Of a stretch of DNA of 64,000 bases, positions 27,822 through 36,483 are shown piece by piece. Under the pieces are notes generated by a model. It was given only the letters and a program-made list of their open reading frames with translations, had not been told where the DNA came from and searched no databases. The stretch is from Desulfoluna sp. (GTDB lineage Bacteria > Desulfobacterota > Desulfobacteria > Desulfobacterales > Desulfolunaceae). Position 1 is the first letter of the stretch. Each line of letters starts with the position of its first letter. Position numbers and translations under genes: made by a program. Location of the stretch: contig NZ_JAQYWB010000001.1 of NCBI RefSeq assembly GCF_030145185.1, forward strand, positions 1-64,000. The letters are read 5' to 3'.

Positions 27822-27848
27822 AAAGCCCCGCAGACTCTGCGGGGCTTT
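27822..27848 (+). terminator. Terminator after acsE
   Basis: AAAGCCCCGCAG pairs with CTGCGGGGCTTT with a 3-nt loop and is followed by TTTC, a strong intrinsic terminator. Confidence 0.85.
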
Positions 27849-27890
27849 TCGCATCTTCCCGATACGACGGAAAGAAACAGGTGGCCCCCC

Positions 27891-28187
27891 ATGGACAAAC
27901 AAAAAAACGACAGTGACTGGATCTATCTTTTTGTCAACAACCCCGGCAAAGATGAGTCATTTGCAGGATTGTTCGATGAAGAATTGGGCATCCGTTTTAT
28001 TCCTGCATTTTACGAAAAAGAGAGCGCTCTGATATGCTCAGGACGCTTTATGGACCGCCACGCCACTTATGAAGTCCAGGCCATCCACAAAGATGACCTC
28101 AAACACTACGCCACTGAAAACGATGTCCTTATCTTCATCCTGGACAAAGCAGGCTCCATACTTGAAAAAATCATGCCGAAAACGTGA
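27891..28187 (+). CDS. Hypothetical protein, 98 residues
   Basis: I cannot name this small protein. It is acidic, cytosolic-looking and mixed alpha/beta, with IYLFVNNPGKDESFAGLFDE near the start, GIRFIPAFYEKESALI in the middle and NDVLIFILDKAGSILEKIM at the end. A good AGGTGG site lies six bases before the ATG. It stands between the acs operon terminator and the second cooC on the same strand, so a role linked to CODH maturation is possible but unsupported. Confidence 0.7.
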   Translation: MDKQKNDSDWIYLFVNNPGKDESFAGLFDEELGIRFIPAFYEKESALICSGRFMDRHATYEVQAIHKDDLKHYATENDVLIFILDKAGSILEKIMPKT

Positions 28188-28281
28188 GAATACTTGCAGT
28201 AATCCTGCATATGGCCGATAGTTAGTCAATTAAACTGGAGCTTAACGGGCAAGCACTCCGGTACAGGCCCGGCATCATGTC

Positions 28282-28297
28282 CCATGAAATATCCGGG
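28282..28297. repeat. Solo end of the MITE-like element
   Basis: CCATGAAATATCCGGGG matches the terminal inverted repeat of the 245-bp element, but no interior or opposite end is present. It lies 45 bp before the second cooC start. Confidence 0.45.
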
Positions 28298-28341
28298 GTC
28301 GCCCCTTTACGCGAGCGAGCCCCTTTACAGGAGAACATTCT

Positions 28342-29115
28342 GTGAGTTTGAAACTGGCTTTTGGAGGCAAAGGAGGAGTGGGAAAAACAACCTTGACCGC
28401 TCTAATTGCACGCATCATCGCCTGTGAGGGAAAAAAGGTCATCGCCATCGACGCCGACCCCGTCTCCAACCTGGCATCGGCCCTGGGCATTTCCGAGGAG
28501 ACCCCTATCACGCCCATCGCCCAACTCTCCGACCTCATTGCCGAGCGCACCGGGGCCACCCCCGGCACCATGGGGGGATTTTTCACCCTGAATCCCAAAG
28601 TCGACGATATCCCCGACCGATTTTCCCTGGAACGGGACGGCGTCAAGTTGCTGGTCATGGGCACCGTCCAGAAAGGGGGCTCCGGCTGCATATGCCCGGA
28701 GAGCACTATCTTAAAAGCGCTGATGCTGCACCTTGTGCTGCAACGTGATGAAGTGGTGATCATGGACATGGAGGCAGGGGTGGAACATCTGGGCCGGGCC
28801 ACCACCTCATCGGTAAACGCCCTGGTCACCGTCGTCAACCCCGGCAAACGAAGCAGGGTCGCGGCCCTTCAAATCAGAAAATTGGCCGAAGAGTTGGGGA
28901 TTAAGCGCGTACTGGTTATCGGAAACCGTGTCCGCAACCCGCAAGACCAACAGATGATTATCGATAGCCTAAGCGATTTTGAAATTCTGGGTTTTGTTCC
29001 GGAACTGGATGAAATAGCAGAATCCGATCGTTTGGGGACGCGCCCTTACGACGACCTCGAAACCGTCCCGGTCGCCGTACGAGAAATTGCGCAAAAACTG
29101 GCACATCTCGAATAA
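28342..29115 (+). CDS. cooC: CooC-type nickel-insertion ATPase (copy 2)
   Basis: Second MinD/NifH-family CODH accessory ATPase, 257 residues. Visible are the deviant Walker A loop GGKGGVGKTT (residues 8-17), DADPVSNLASALG, the GSGCICPE segment with metal-binding Cys116 and Cys118, and VIMDMEAGVEHLGRA. The start is GTG, with CAGGAG eight bases upstream. It is clearly diverged from copy 1 at 13666: it has a longer middle region (ERTGATPGTMGGFF). The two may therefore serve different sites, for instance the CODH C-cluster and the ACS A-cluster. That division of labour is inference. It ends at a bidirectional terminator. Confidence 0.9.
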   Translation: MSLKLAFGGKGGVGKTTLTALIARIIACEGKKVIAIDADPVSNLASALGISEETPITPIAQLSDLIAERTGATPGTMGGFFTLNPKVDDIPDRFSLERDGVKLLVMGTVQKGGSGCICPESTILKALMLHLVLQRDEVVIMDMEAGVEHLGRATTSSVNALVTVVNPGKRSRVAALQIRKLAEELGIKRVLVIGNRVRNPQDQQMIIDSLSDFEILGFVPELDEIAESDRLGTRPYDDLETVPVAVREIAQKLAHLE

Positions 29116-29158
29116 AAAAAAGCGCCCCCCTCAAAGATGAGGAGGGCGCCTTGTTTTC
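29114..29158. terminator. Bidirectional terminator between cooC and the selenoprotein gene
   Basis: GCGCCCCCCTC (29122-29132) and GAGGAGGGCGC (29139-29149) pair with one mismatch. A run of A on the left gives poly-T for the minus-strand gene; TTGTTTTC follows on the plus strand. Confidence 0.8.
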
Positions 29159-29174
29159 GTTGGTCTCGACTGGA

Positions 29175-29489
29175 TCAGGAGCAGCAGGAACCTGTCGTGC
29201 TGCAGCTTCCGCATGCCGACTCAAGCTTAAGGCTTGAGGTCACTTTAAAGCCGATCTCAAGGAAATCAACTTTCACAGGCTGAGCCTGAGCAAGGAACTC
29301 CTTGTCAACGACATAAATATACCCATCAATCTCAAATTTTTCATCAGTGTCTTTAGACTCATCCAGAGCCATAGCAAGGGAAGGACCCCCTCAGCCACCG
29401 GAGTTGAGAAAAATACGAATGGGCATCACTTCCCTGCCCTTAAAATACTCTGCAATCTGTTGCGTTGCAGCTGCAGTCACCTCTAACAT
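29175..29489 (-). CDS. HesB/IscA-like selenoprotein (in-frame TGA as selenocysteine)
   Basis: Reading through an in-frame TGA at 29391-29393 joins two segments into one 104-residue protein of the HesB-like family. The N-terminal part starts MLEVTAAATQQIAEYF and runs to PIRIFLNSGG. Codon 33 is TGA, placed where IscA/HesB proteins have a metal-binding Cys. The frame then continues GPSLAMALDESKD...FEIDGYIYVV, with a Cys-rich end (ACGSCSTTGSCCS). The ATG at 29489 has GGAGGT close upstream. The sequence directly after the TGA (GGGGGTCC...GGAT) could form a SECIS-type hairpin, which I could not fold. HesB-like selenoproteins are known from deltaproteobacteria. The role, perhaps redox or Fe-S related, is not established. 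selA, selB and selC are not in the window. Confidence 0.85.
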
Positions 29490-29791
29490 GGGACCTCCAT
29501 AGAACCTGTAAATATATAAGGAAAATGAAACTTTCGTTTCGTCTCTCAGGCTTCGCACAATGTAAACATTCGATTTCCCCTTGTCAATAAAGAAAAGCTA
29601 TGTGAAAGCCCATCTCCATAAGGTTTTACCAATATCGGTTTTAAGGCACTGCCCGTCAAGCCATTTCATTATTCGCCCCGCTTTTCTCAGGGCCTGGCTG
29701 CGCCTTGCGAGGCTTCCGGACCATGCGAAATAAGACCGCGGCACCGGTATGAACCTCTCCCCTTAACCCTCGATCAGGAGCTTAAAAACTC
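29490..29791. other. Intergenic region before ndk
   Basis: About 300 bp with no gene. It separates the divergent selenoprotein and ndk genes and should contain their promoters; none is clear enough to call. Confidence 0.4.
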
Positions 29792-30208
29792 ATGGAACAG
29801 ACCCTTTCCATCATCAAACCCGACGGCGTAAAAAAAAATATCATCGGTGAGGTGATCCGTCGTTTTGAATCAAACGGCCTCTCCGTCAAAGCCATGCGCA
29901 TGCTGCAGATGACCCGAGAGGAAGCCGAAGGGTTCTACGCAGTCCACAAGGAACGCCCTTTCTTTAACAGCCTCACAGACTTCATGTGTTCCGGCCCCGT
30001 GGTGGTCATGATCCTTGAAGGGCAAGAGGCCATCGCTTTGAACCGCAAAATCATGGGGGCCACCGACTTTAAAGAGGCGGAGGCGGGTACCATCCGAAAA
30101 GATTTTGCGTCCTCCATCGAAAGCAACGTGGTCCACGGCTCCGACGCACCGGAAACAGCCGCCACCGAAATCGCCTACTTCTTCTCATCCCTTGACATCA
30201 TGGCCTGA
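29792..30208 (+). CDS. ndk: Nucleoside diphosphate kinase
   Basis: Transfers the gamma phosphate of ATP to nucleoside diphosphates through a phosphohistidine. The 138-residue protein has the N-terminal [13 protein letters not shown], the KERPFF substrate loop, and [12 protein letters not shown] with the catalytic His115. Length and motif spacing are normal for bacterial Ndk. AGGAG lies 12 bases before the ATG. It is followed by a strong terminator, so it is probably monocistronic. Confidence 0.97.
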   Translation: MEQTLSIIKPDGVKKNIIGEVIRRFESNGLSVKAMRMLQMTREEAEGFYAVHKERPFFNSLTDFMCSGPVVVMILEGQEAIALNRKIMGATDFKEAEAGTIRKDFASSIESNVVHGSDAPETAATEIAYFFSSLDIMA

Positions 30209-30246
30209 TTCCATCATATTTTCCTCGATTAAACGGAAAGCACCCC

Positions 30247-30282
30247 CGAGAGCACCGAATCATCCGGTGCTCTCGTTTTTTT
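30247..30282 (+). terminator. Terminator after ndk
   Basis: CGAGAGCACCG (30247-30257) pairs with CGGTGCTCTCG (30265-30275) and is followed by seven T residues. Confidence 0.9.
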
Positions 30283-30318
30283 ATTTCCCGATTCAACCAT
30301 GAGATACCAGACAAGACT

Positions 30319-31053
30319 ATGAGCCTCTCCCCGATCCCAACCCAACAGATTTCCATCATCCTGGTACGCCCCCGCTACCCTGAAAACATCGGGTCTGCGG
30401 CGCGAGCCATGATGAACATGGGCTTTTCCGAGTTGATTCTCGTAAACCCCTTAGAACCGGACCAGGAACGCATGCGAAAAACAGCCACCCACCATGCGGC
30501 CGGAATCATCGACACCCTCACCATTCATGACAGCCTGGAAGAAGTTCTCAAGCCCTATACCTTTGTGGCCGCCACCACTACCCGCAAGGGGAAAAAACGA
30601 CAGGGCCTGATCAGCCCCCATGGCCTGGTGGAACGCGTGGGCACCCTCTCCCCGGAGGATAAGGTAGCCATTCTCTTCGGCTCGGAGGACAAGGGCCTTA
30701 CCAACGAGGAACTCCGCTTTGCCGACGCCCTGGTCACCATCTCCACCCTGGATTTTTCATCCATCAACCTGGCCCAGGCGGTGATGATCCTCTGCTACGA
30801 ACTGTCTCGGACCCCGCCTTCGGAAAATAAAAATGCCTTAAGGCTGGCCAATAAAAAAGAGATTGGCAAGATGTTTGACGCCGTAGAGGCCCTCCTTTGC
30901 GCCATCGACCTGCACAACCCGGAAAACCCCGACCACTGGCCCGCCCGCTTTCGAAAGCTTCTGACCCGGGCCGGACTCCGTGCGGGAGATACCGCCCTGG
31001 TCCTGGATTTTATTGGAAAAACGATAAAGAAGTTAAAAGGGGCTGAAGGCTGA
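30319..31053 (+). CDS. trmJ: TrmJ-type tRNA 2'-O-methyltransferase (SPOUT/TrmH family)
   Basis: A SAM-dependent RNA ribose methyltransferase with the trefoil-knot fold; TrmJ modifies position 32 of several tRNAs. The 244-residue protein has SIILVRPRYPENIGSAARAM at the N-terminus (motif 1), ILFGSEDKGLTNEEL in the middle (motif 2) and SSINLAQAVMILCYEL (motif 3 of the knot). A C-terminal helical extension typical of TrmJ follows (about residues 170-244). The extension favours TrmJ over plain TrmL. The ribosome-binding site is weak. The stop codon lies inside a run of GGCTGAA heptamers, so slippage there would change the last residues. Confidence 0.9.
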   Translation: MSLSPIPTQQISIILVRPRYPENIGSAARAMMNMGFSELILVNPLEPDQERMRKTATHHAAGIIDTLTIHDSLEEVLKPYTFVAATTTRKGKKRQGLISPHGLVERVGTLSPEDKVAILFGSEDKGLTNEELRFADALVTISTLDFSSINLAQAVMILCYELSRTPPSENKNALRLANKKEIGKMFDAVEALLCAIDLHNPENPDHWPARFRKLLTRAGLRAGDTALVLDFIGKTIKKLKGAEG

Positions 31054-31075
31054 AGGCTGAAGGCTGAAGGCTGAA
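31041..31075. repeat. Five-unit heptanucleotide repeat at the trmJ 3' end
   Basis: GGCTGAA is repeated exactly five times. The trmJ stop codon TGA falls in the second unit. Because 7 is not a multiple of 3, unit gain or loss upstream of the stop would alter the C-terminus. Confidence 0.9.
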
Positions 31076-31077
31076 GG

Positions 31078-31116
31078 AAAATGGCCATGATTCTTAAACA
31101 GAATCATGGCCATTTG
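31078..31116. terminator. Stem-loop between convergent trmJ and lepA
   Basis: ATGGCCATGATTCT (31081-31094) pairs perfectly with AGAATCATGGCCAT (31100-31113), with A residues before and T residues after. It can end both transcripts. Confidence 0.75.
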
Positions 31117-31157
31117 TAGGTTCATACCCACCCCGTATTCAGGAAGTCGGGTTTTCT

Positions 31158-32951
31158 TTAATCGTCGGACTTAAGCACGGCGAGAAAAGCGGACTGAGGA
31201 ATCTCTACCTGGCCCACCATCTTCATCCGTTTTTTCCCTTTTTTCTGCTTCTCCAGAAGCTTTCGTTTCCGGCTGATATCCCCGCCATAACATTTTGCAG
31301 TGACGTCTTTGCGGTAGGCGGAGATGGTCTCCCGAGATACGACTTTGGCGCCGATGGCCCCTTGTATCGCCACCTTGAACATCTGACGGGGAATCTCCTC
31401 TTTAAGCTTCGCGCAGGCAATTCTCCCCCGGGAGACGGAACGGTCCTTGTGAACCAGCTGAGCCAAGGCGTCCACCTTCTCCCCGTTGATGAGAAAATCA
31501 AGCTTGACCAAATCGGTCTCCTTGTACCCGACGAGCTCGTAATCGAAGGAGCCATAGCCCTGAGTGATGCTCTTCAGCTTGTCATAGAAATCGTAGACCA
31601 CCTCGGCCAGGGGAAGTTCAAAGACCATCTCCATGCGGCTGTTGGTGAGGTACTGGTAGTTGACGCTCATACCGCGTCGATCCAGGCACAGCTTCATGAC
31701 CGCCCCCATGTACCGTTCCGGCACAATGATAGCCGCCTTGATAAAGGGCTCGCTGGTCCGCTTGATAGTGGTCGGGTCCGGATATAGAGCCGGGTTATCG
31801 ATAATCTCTTCGGCACCGGTATGAAATTCCACCTCATACTGTACGGAAGGCGCCGTCAGAATTAACGAAAGCCCATATTCCCGTTCCAGGCGCTCCTGGA
31901 CCACCTCGAGGTGAAGCAAGCCAAGAAAACCGCAACGAAAGCCAAAGCCAAGGGCTGCAGAGGAGTCTTTTTCATAGATCAGGGAGGCATCGTTCAATTT
32001 AAGCTTCTCCATGGCCACGATCAACTCTTCGTAATCGTCCGAGGCCACGGGGTAGATTGACGAAAAGACCACGGGTGTGGGGTCCTTAAAGCCAGCCACA
32101 ATCGTCTCACACTCACGCCTGAGGTGAGTGATGGTGTCACCGCAACGGGTATCGCTCACCGTCTTGATGCCCGCAATCAGGTACCCCACTTCACCGGCGG
32201 AGATCACCTTTCTGGGAACCCGCACAATCTGAAAAACACCGACCTCTTCGACCTTATAGGATGCGTCGTTACTCATAAACTTGATGGTGTCGCCCGCCTT
32301 AATCGTTCCGTCAAATACCCGGAAATGAACAACGGTCCCTCGATACGGATCATAATGTGAATCAAAAATCACCGCCTTAAGAGGCGCATCGGGATCCCCT
32401 TCCGGAGGGGGAAGCAATGTCACGGCAGCTTCAAGCACATCCACAATCCCAATGCCGTTTTTTGCTGAGGTCAAAATTGCGGCCTGAGAATCCAACCCGA
32501 GATCCTCGTCAATCTGCCCCTTCACCCAGTCGACCTCGGCACTCGGAAGATCGATCTTATTGATGACAGGGATGATCTCCAGGTCATGCTCCATGGCAAG
32601 GTAGAGGTTGGCCAGGGTCTGGGCTTCCACCCCCTGACTGGCATCGACAATAAGCAGAGCACCCTCACAGGAGGCCAAAGCACGTGACACCTCGTAGGTG
32701 AAATCCACATGACCGGGGGTGTCAATGAGGTTCAGCACATACTCGTTTCCATCCTTGGCTTTGTATGGAAGGGACACCGTCTGGCTTTTGATGGTGATTC
32801 CCCGCTCTCGTTCGATGTCCATGGTGTCCAGGATCTGATCTTTAAAATCACGATCTGAAATAATGCCGGTCTCCTGAATCAGACGATCCGACAAGGTGGA
32901 TTTTCCATGGTCAATATGGGCGATGATGCTGAAGTTACGAATATGTTTCAT
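31158..32951 (-). CDS. lepA: Elongation factor 4 (back-translocating GTPase)
   Basis: A ribosome-associated translational GTPase that acts under stress and in initiation. The 597-residue protein has the G1 loop [15 protein letters not shown], the switch region [29 protein letters not shown] (G3), NKIDLPSA (G4) and a [10 protein letters not shown]5 segment. It also has EF-G-like domains and the LepA-specific C-terminus ([24 protein letters not shown]). Length is normal (about 599). The frame is open for 29 codons upstream, but [16 protein letters not shown] is the conserved start. The ribosome-binding site is weak and distant (AGGAG, about 16 bases). No downstream partner is co-transcribed. 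Confidence 0.97.
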   Translation of the reverse strand: MKHIRNFSIIAHIDHGKSTLSDRLIQETGIISDRDFKDQILDTMDIERERGITIKSQTVSLPYKAKDGNEYVLNLIDTPGHVDFTYEVSRALASCEGALLIVDASQGVEAQTLANLYLAMEHDLEIIPVINKIDLPSAEVDWVKGQIDEDLGLDSQAAILTSAKNGIGIVDVLEAAVTLLPPPEGDPDAPLKAVIFDSHYDPYRGTVVHFRVFDGTIKAGDTIKFMSNDASYKVEEVGVFQIVRVPRKVISAGEVGYLIAGIKTVSDTRCGDTITHLRRECETIVAGFKDPTPVVFSSIYPVASDDYEELIVAMEKLKLNDASLIYEKDSSAALGFGFRCGFLGLLHLEVVQERLEREYGLSLILTAPSVQYEVEFHTGAEEIIDNPALYPDPTTIKRTSEPFIKAAIIVPERYMGAVMKLCLDRRGMSVNYQYLTNSRMEMVFELPLAEVVYDFYDKLKSITQGYGSFDYELVGYKETDLVKLDFLINGEKVDALAQLVHKDRSVSRGRIACAKLKEEIPRQMFKVAIQGAIGAKVVSRETISAYRKDVTAKCYGGDISRKRKLLEKQKKGKKRMKMVGQVEIPQSAFLAVLKSDD

Positions 32952-33415
32952 GCCGTTTCGACTGCTGCTCCTGAGAGATTCTCCATTGGCAGGTCCCCTG
33001 CCCCGCCGAGAAAACGACGGACAGAGTTTCAGACACAAACCAAATGAATACTGTGAAATTTCAGATGTATGAAAGAAATGCGACGGTCTATGTGGGTTGA
33101 CATAACCAAACCGAACCGCTATAGTTTCCCAATAAAAACATCATTAATTATCAAATAGATTTTTGCCCTGTCAAGCCAAGGGTCGTTCACCTACCCGGCG
33201 GACCTTGCCTAAAGCCTTGCCAACAGGCTGTCTCCATGGATCCTTCCCTGCATTATTTCTGTAAGAGCAGGCACAATGGCAAGACTTCATGACGGTTCCA
33301 CGGTTCATGGTGTCTTTTACTGCCGACCGTTGCTCCGCCAGCCGCACACACGGTTAAAAACAGCCACTCGTTGCACGTTAGAACGACTGCCACTCACCCT
33401 TTGCCCCAGGTTGCC
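32952..33415. other. Divergent intergenic region lepA/GGDEF gene
   Basis: About 460 bp with no supported gene. It contains the good plus-strand promoter at 33097-33125 and is otherwise featureless to me. Confidence 0.5.
33097..33125 (+). promoter_or_regulatory. Sigma-70-type promoter candidate
   Basis: TTGACA (33097-33102), a 17-bp spacer, and TATAGT (33120-33125) make a near-consensus promoter about 290 bp upstream of the GGDEF response-regulator start. A long leader or a small undetected transcript would follow. Confidence 0.5.
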
Positions 33416-34333
33416 ATGCGCTCAATAGCCATCGTTGATGAAGACAAAAGCGTTCGGGATTCCGTGGCCGACTACCTTACCCTTGCAGGGTTTGAGGTCA
33501 TCGCCTTTGCCTCAGCAAACGAGGCCCTCACCCACCTTGCGTCCACCCCCATGGATATCGTGATCACCGATATCCCCCTGAAAGGGACCAGCGGGTTTGA
33601 GCTCACCGATACCATCAAAAAAAACTTCGCCGCCGATGTCATCATCCTCACGGGATACAGCACCGGCTACTCCTACGAGGAAGCGATCAACAAAGGGGCC
33701 AGTGACTTTGTCTTCAAACCAGTCCGCTTTGAAGAGCTGCTGCTGCGTATCAAACGGGTACTCCATGAACGACGCCTGACAAGCGAACGCAACGAGATGC
33801 TCAACCGACTCAAACGAATGGCCGTCACCGACCCGCTCACCCGGCTCTTTAACCTCCGCTACTTCTACAATCAACTCGAAAAAGAGATCGAGCGATTTAA
33901 CCGCTACAACCGCCCCCTGGCCCTGATGCTTCTCGATATTGACAATTTTAAAATTTTCAACGATACCTATGGTCACCTTGAGGGAGACCGCATCCTGGTA
34001 AACCTGGGTAAAGTGATCCGGGAGTGCCTGAGGACCATGGATTCTGGCTACCGCTTCGGCGGAGAAGAGTTTACCGTAATTCTTCCTGAGACCACCATCA
34101 ATGAAGGAATTGTGGTGGCGGAAAGAATTCAGAAGGCCATGAGAGACAGCTCTTTCTCTCCCGCCTCGGCACCCGAACCCGTCATCACGACACTCAGCAT
34201 TGGGCTTACCGAATACGCCTCAGGGGAACCCTTGAGAGAATTTGTCCGCAGAGCGGACCAAGCCATGTACCTCTCTAAAGCGAGGGGAAAAGATCTCATT
34301 TCCCTGCTGAACAAGGACAACACCACCGAATAA
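33416..34333 (+). CDS. Response regulator with GGDEF diguanylate cyclase domain
   Basis: A two-component output protein predicted to make cyclic di-GMP. The 305-residue protein has a receiver domain at residues 1-120: acidic D8/D10, phospho-acceptor Asp52 in VITDIPLKG, LTGYS, and Lys in FKPVRF. After a short helix comes a GGDEF domain from about 135. It has DPLTRLFNLRYF, MLLDIDNFKIFNDTYGHLEGD and the intact active site GGEEF (about 213-217). The RTMD inhibitory site sits five residues before it, so the enzyme should be active and feedback-inhibited. ATG at 33416 is chosen because MRSIAIVDED fits the receiver start; the frame opens earlier at a TTG with no site. It has no adjacent histidine kinase. 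It could feed the c-di-GMP riboswitches at 49.4-49.8 kb. Confidence 0.93.
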   Translation: MRSIAIVDEDKSVRDSVADYLTLAGFEVIAFASANEALTHLASTPMDIVITDIPLKGTSGFELTDTIKKNFAADVIILTGYSTGYSYEEAINKGASDFVFKPVRFEELLLRIKRVLHERRLTSERNEMLNRLKRMAVTDPLTRLFNLRYFYNQLEKEIERFNRYNRPLALMLLDIDNFKIFNDTYGHLEGDRILVNLGKVIRECLRTMDSGYRFGGEEFTVILPETTINEGIVVAERIQKAMRDSSFSPASAPEPVITTLSIGLTEYASGEPLREFVRRADQAMYLSKARGKDLISLLNKDNTTE

Positions 34334-34346
34334 AACAGCTGAAATT

Positions 34347-34380
34347 GCCTCCGGCGGCCCTGCCGGGGCCAAACTTTTGA
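34347..34380. repeat. Partial REP-like element
   Basis: GCCTCCGGCGGCCCTGCCGG followed by CCAAACTTTTGA matches the left end of the elements at 10757 and 53411. It lies just after the GGDEF gene stop. Confidence 0.7.
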
Positions 34381-34431
34381 CACTGATTTACCTTGCAACA
34401 CATGGCAAGACGATATGACCCAGGAACCTGC

Positions 34432-34875
34432 ATGATTACTGTTGAACCTCTTTCCCATCCAACCCCTGAAGAAAAATCACGCATTCTCTCCATCTATCAC
34501 CAGCAAAAATGGTGGCCGGAAACCCTGTCGGACCCAGAACGAATCGGCCAGATGATCCGAGGAAGCCACTGTTACGTGGTGGCCAGGGACAAACGGGAGA
34601 TCATTGGCATTGGCCGGGCCTTGAGTGACGGAGTGGGAGACGCTTATCTCCACGACATCACCGTGGTAAAAAGCCACAGGCGTCAGGGAGTCGGTCGGCA
34701 GATCGTCGCAATGCTGATGGAGAGACTTGAAAAAGACGGCATCACCTGGATGGGTCTTATTGCGGAAAAAGGCTCCCCCGCCCTCTACCGAAAATTTGGT
34801 TTCACGGCCCTTGAAGGCGCCATTCCCATGTTTCGATTCGAAACAGACCCCACTGAAACTTCCTTCACCTCTTAA
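34432..34875 (+). CDS. GNAT-family N-acetyltransferase
   Basis: An acetyl-CoA-dependent transferase of unknown substrate, 147 residues. The GNAT fold is visible: YVVARDKREIIGIGRALSDG (strands 2-3), AYLHDITVVKSHRRQGVGRQIVAMLMERL with the R-R-Q-G-V-G acetyl-CoA pyrophosphate loop, and SPALYRKFGFTAL near the end. The ATG at 34432 has AGGA seven bases upstream; the frame extends 13 codons further without support. Only nine bases separate its stop from the next gene, so the two form a pair. Confidence 0.88.
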   Translation: MITVEPLSHPTPEEKSRILSIYHQQKWWPETLSDPERIGQMIRGSHCYVVARDKREIIGIGRALSDGVGDAYLHDITVVKSHRRQGVGRQIVAMLMERLEKDGITWMGLIAEKGSPALYRKFGFTALEGAIPMFRFETDPTETSFTS

Positions 34876-34884
34876 GAAGAAGCC

Positions 34885-35823
34885 ATGACAAAATTACACG
34901 ACATCTGCGACCTGACCCCCCTCCTGCCCGAACACCACGCCAGGCTCGCGCCCAGTTTTAAAGGACAAACCAACCCCTTGTGCGGTTACTCCCTCGAGGC
35001 ACTCATCATCTGGAAAACCCACGTCTATTACCCGGCTTTTGCCATGGATCAAGAGGATGCCATCATGGCCCGCCTCTTCCCGGTGACCCCCCAAAAGAGT
35101 TACCTGATCCTTCCGATTCCAAACGGCACCGCCCGGTCTCCGGAAAACCTGGCCAAGCTATGCCGAACGCATCGCCTCTCCCAGGTCTGTTTTGTCGATG
35201 AACGTTATCTGCACGCCTGGGACAGGGAAACCATCGAACAGCATTTTCTCCTTGAAGAGCAAACCGACTACGAAGATTATGTCTACCTAAAAGAGGACCT
35301 GGCAGAGCTGAAAGGAAATAAATTCAGCAAGAAAAGGAACCTCATCAATCAATTTTTGCGGGAATATGTGGAAACGGGTCGGGTGGGCGTCGAGGCCCTT
35401 ACCCAGAAGAATGCTGAAGAATGCAAGTCACTCCTGGCCTATTGGTGGAGCCTGAGGACCCCCGAGGCCCATACCGATGAAGATGCCTTAGGAGAAAAGG
35501 TGGCCTGTACCCACGCGCTGGATCTTGTCGGAACCCTTAAAGGGTTAAGAGGCATCCTGCTTCGAATCGATGGCAAGGTCAAAGCCTTCGGAATGGCGAG
35601 TAACCTCACAGAAGAGATGGGGGACTTCAATTTTGAAAAAGCCGACCCCGCCGTCAAAGGGCTGTATCAATTTTTCGATCGACAATGCGCCAGGATGCTC
35701 TTTCCCGACACCCCTCTCATCAACAAGGAATGCGACATGGACGACCCCGGGCTTCGCCATGCCAAGCGATCCTACCACCCCCACCGGAGATTCAAGTCCT
35801 ACACCCTTCGACTCAAAATGTAA
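34885..35823 (+). CDS. DUF2156-family protein (GNAT-like, lysyltransferase-related)
   Basis: The 312-residue protein matches the DUF2156 pattern: a double GNAT-like fold with DYVYLKEDLAELKGNKFSKK and KRNLINQFLREY in the middle, and a C-terminal part containing NKECDMDDPGLRHAKRSYHP. DUF2156 is the catalytic domain of phosphatidylglycerol lysyltransferases such as MprF, but stand-alone versions like this have no assigned substrate. There is no membrane segment, so it should be cytosolic or peripheral. AAGAAG precedes the ATG. It follows the GNAT gene by nine bases, which suggests a joint acyl- or aminoacyl-transfer function (inference). Confidence 0.85.
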   Translation: MTKLHDICDLTPLLPEHHARLAPSFKGQTNPLCGYSLEALIIWKTHVYYPAFAMDQEDAIMARLFPVTPQKSYLILPIPNGTARSPENLAKLCRTHRLSQVCFVDERYLHAWDRETIEQHFLLEEQTDYEDYVYLKEDLAELKGNKFSKKRNLINQFLREYVETGRVGVEALTQKNAEECKSLLAYWWSLRTPEAHTDEDALGEKVACTHALDLVGTLKGLRGILLRIDGKVKAFGMASNLTEEMGDFNFEKADPAVKGLYQFFDRQCARMLFPDTPLINKECDMDDPGLRHAKRSYHPHRRFKSYTLRLKM

Positions 35824-35935
35824 AAACTGACGACTGATGGTCAAGGCTTTGGTATAATGAAGAACAGGGTACCCGAAATCGCCCCCCGGGTGCCCAAAAT
35901 GCTGATAACTCCGTCATCATGGAGTGTTTGAGATC

Positions 35936-36460
35936 ATGCCCATCGTCAGAACCATCAAACGCTGGCTTCGAAACCTCTTCAGAAAAGAGCGGCGGAAAGA
36001 CCTCCTCTCCGGCGTCAGCGCCACGCCGGACTTTCCCGATCCAACCTCACTGATCACATGGATACTCATGAGCTACCGGCATCGTATCGACCGGTACGCC
36101 TGCTTCTCCCTCGAATATATTCAAGACCCATTCATCTGCATCCAGTATGATAAACCCGTGAAAATTTTCGTCCGGTACAGCCCGCCTTTTTCACCGACAG
36201 AGCGATTGAAAGCCATTGGCCTTCCTCTTCCGGATGGATTCTCACTGGCCGAATGGAAACGCCACGACCACTTCATCCTCACAGGTCCCTGGCTCCCCCC
36301 CGGAGAGATGGCCACCTTTCTTAACAGCCTCTTTCAAAAACTCTACCGCGCCAAAAAGGGCTATGTCATGGCCGCATGGACCGATATTTACCCCACCACG
36401 AAGGTCCCCCATCACCCAACGCAAAAAAAAGCGTTACGGCAGGACAAAGCAAACCCGTAA
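35936..36460 (+). CDS. Hypothetical protein, ~174 residues
   Basis: I do not recognise a family. The N-terminus is strongly basic (RTIKRWLRNLFRKERRKD, residues 5-22) and could bind membrane or nucleic acid. The rest is alpha/beta with YACFSLEYIQDPFICIQYD and VRYSPPFSPTERLKAIGLPLPDGF. No signal peptide is visible. ATG at 35936 is preferred; a GTG four codons upstream shares the same GGAG site and is an alternative. Its stop codon lies within the arm of a terminator hairpin. Confidence 0.65.
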   Translation: MPIVRTIKRWLRNLFRKERRKDLLSGVSATPDFPDPTSLITWILMSYRHRIDRYACFSLEYIQDPFICIQYDKPVKIFVRYSPPFSPTERLKAIGLPLPDGFSLAEWKRHDHFILTGPWLPPGEMATFLNSLFQKLYRAKKGYVMAAWTDIYPTTKVPHHPTQKKALRQDKANP

Positions 36461-36468
36461 CGCTTTTT
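36425..36468 (+). terminator. Terminator overlapping the preceding stop codon
   Basis: AAAAAAGCGTTACGG (36425-36439) pairs with CCGTAACGCTTTTTT (36454-36468). The stop TAA of the gene ending at 36460 is in the right arm. A and T runs make it usable for the convergent gene as well. Confidence 0.85.
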
Positions 36469-36483
36469 TCATCATCACCTTAT

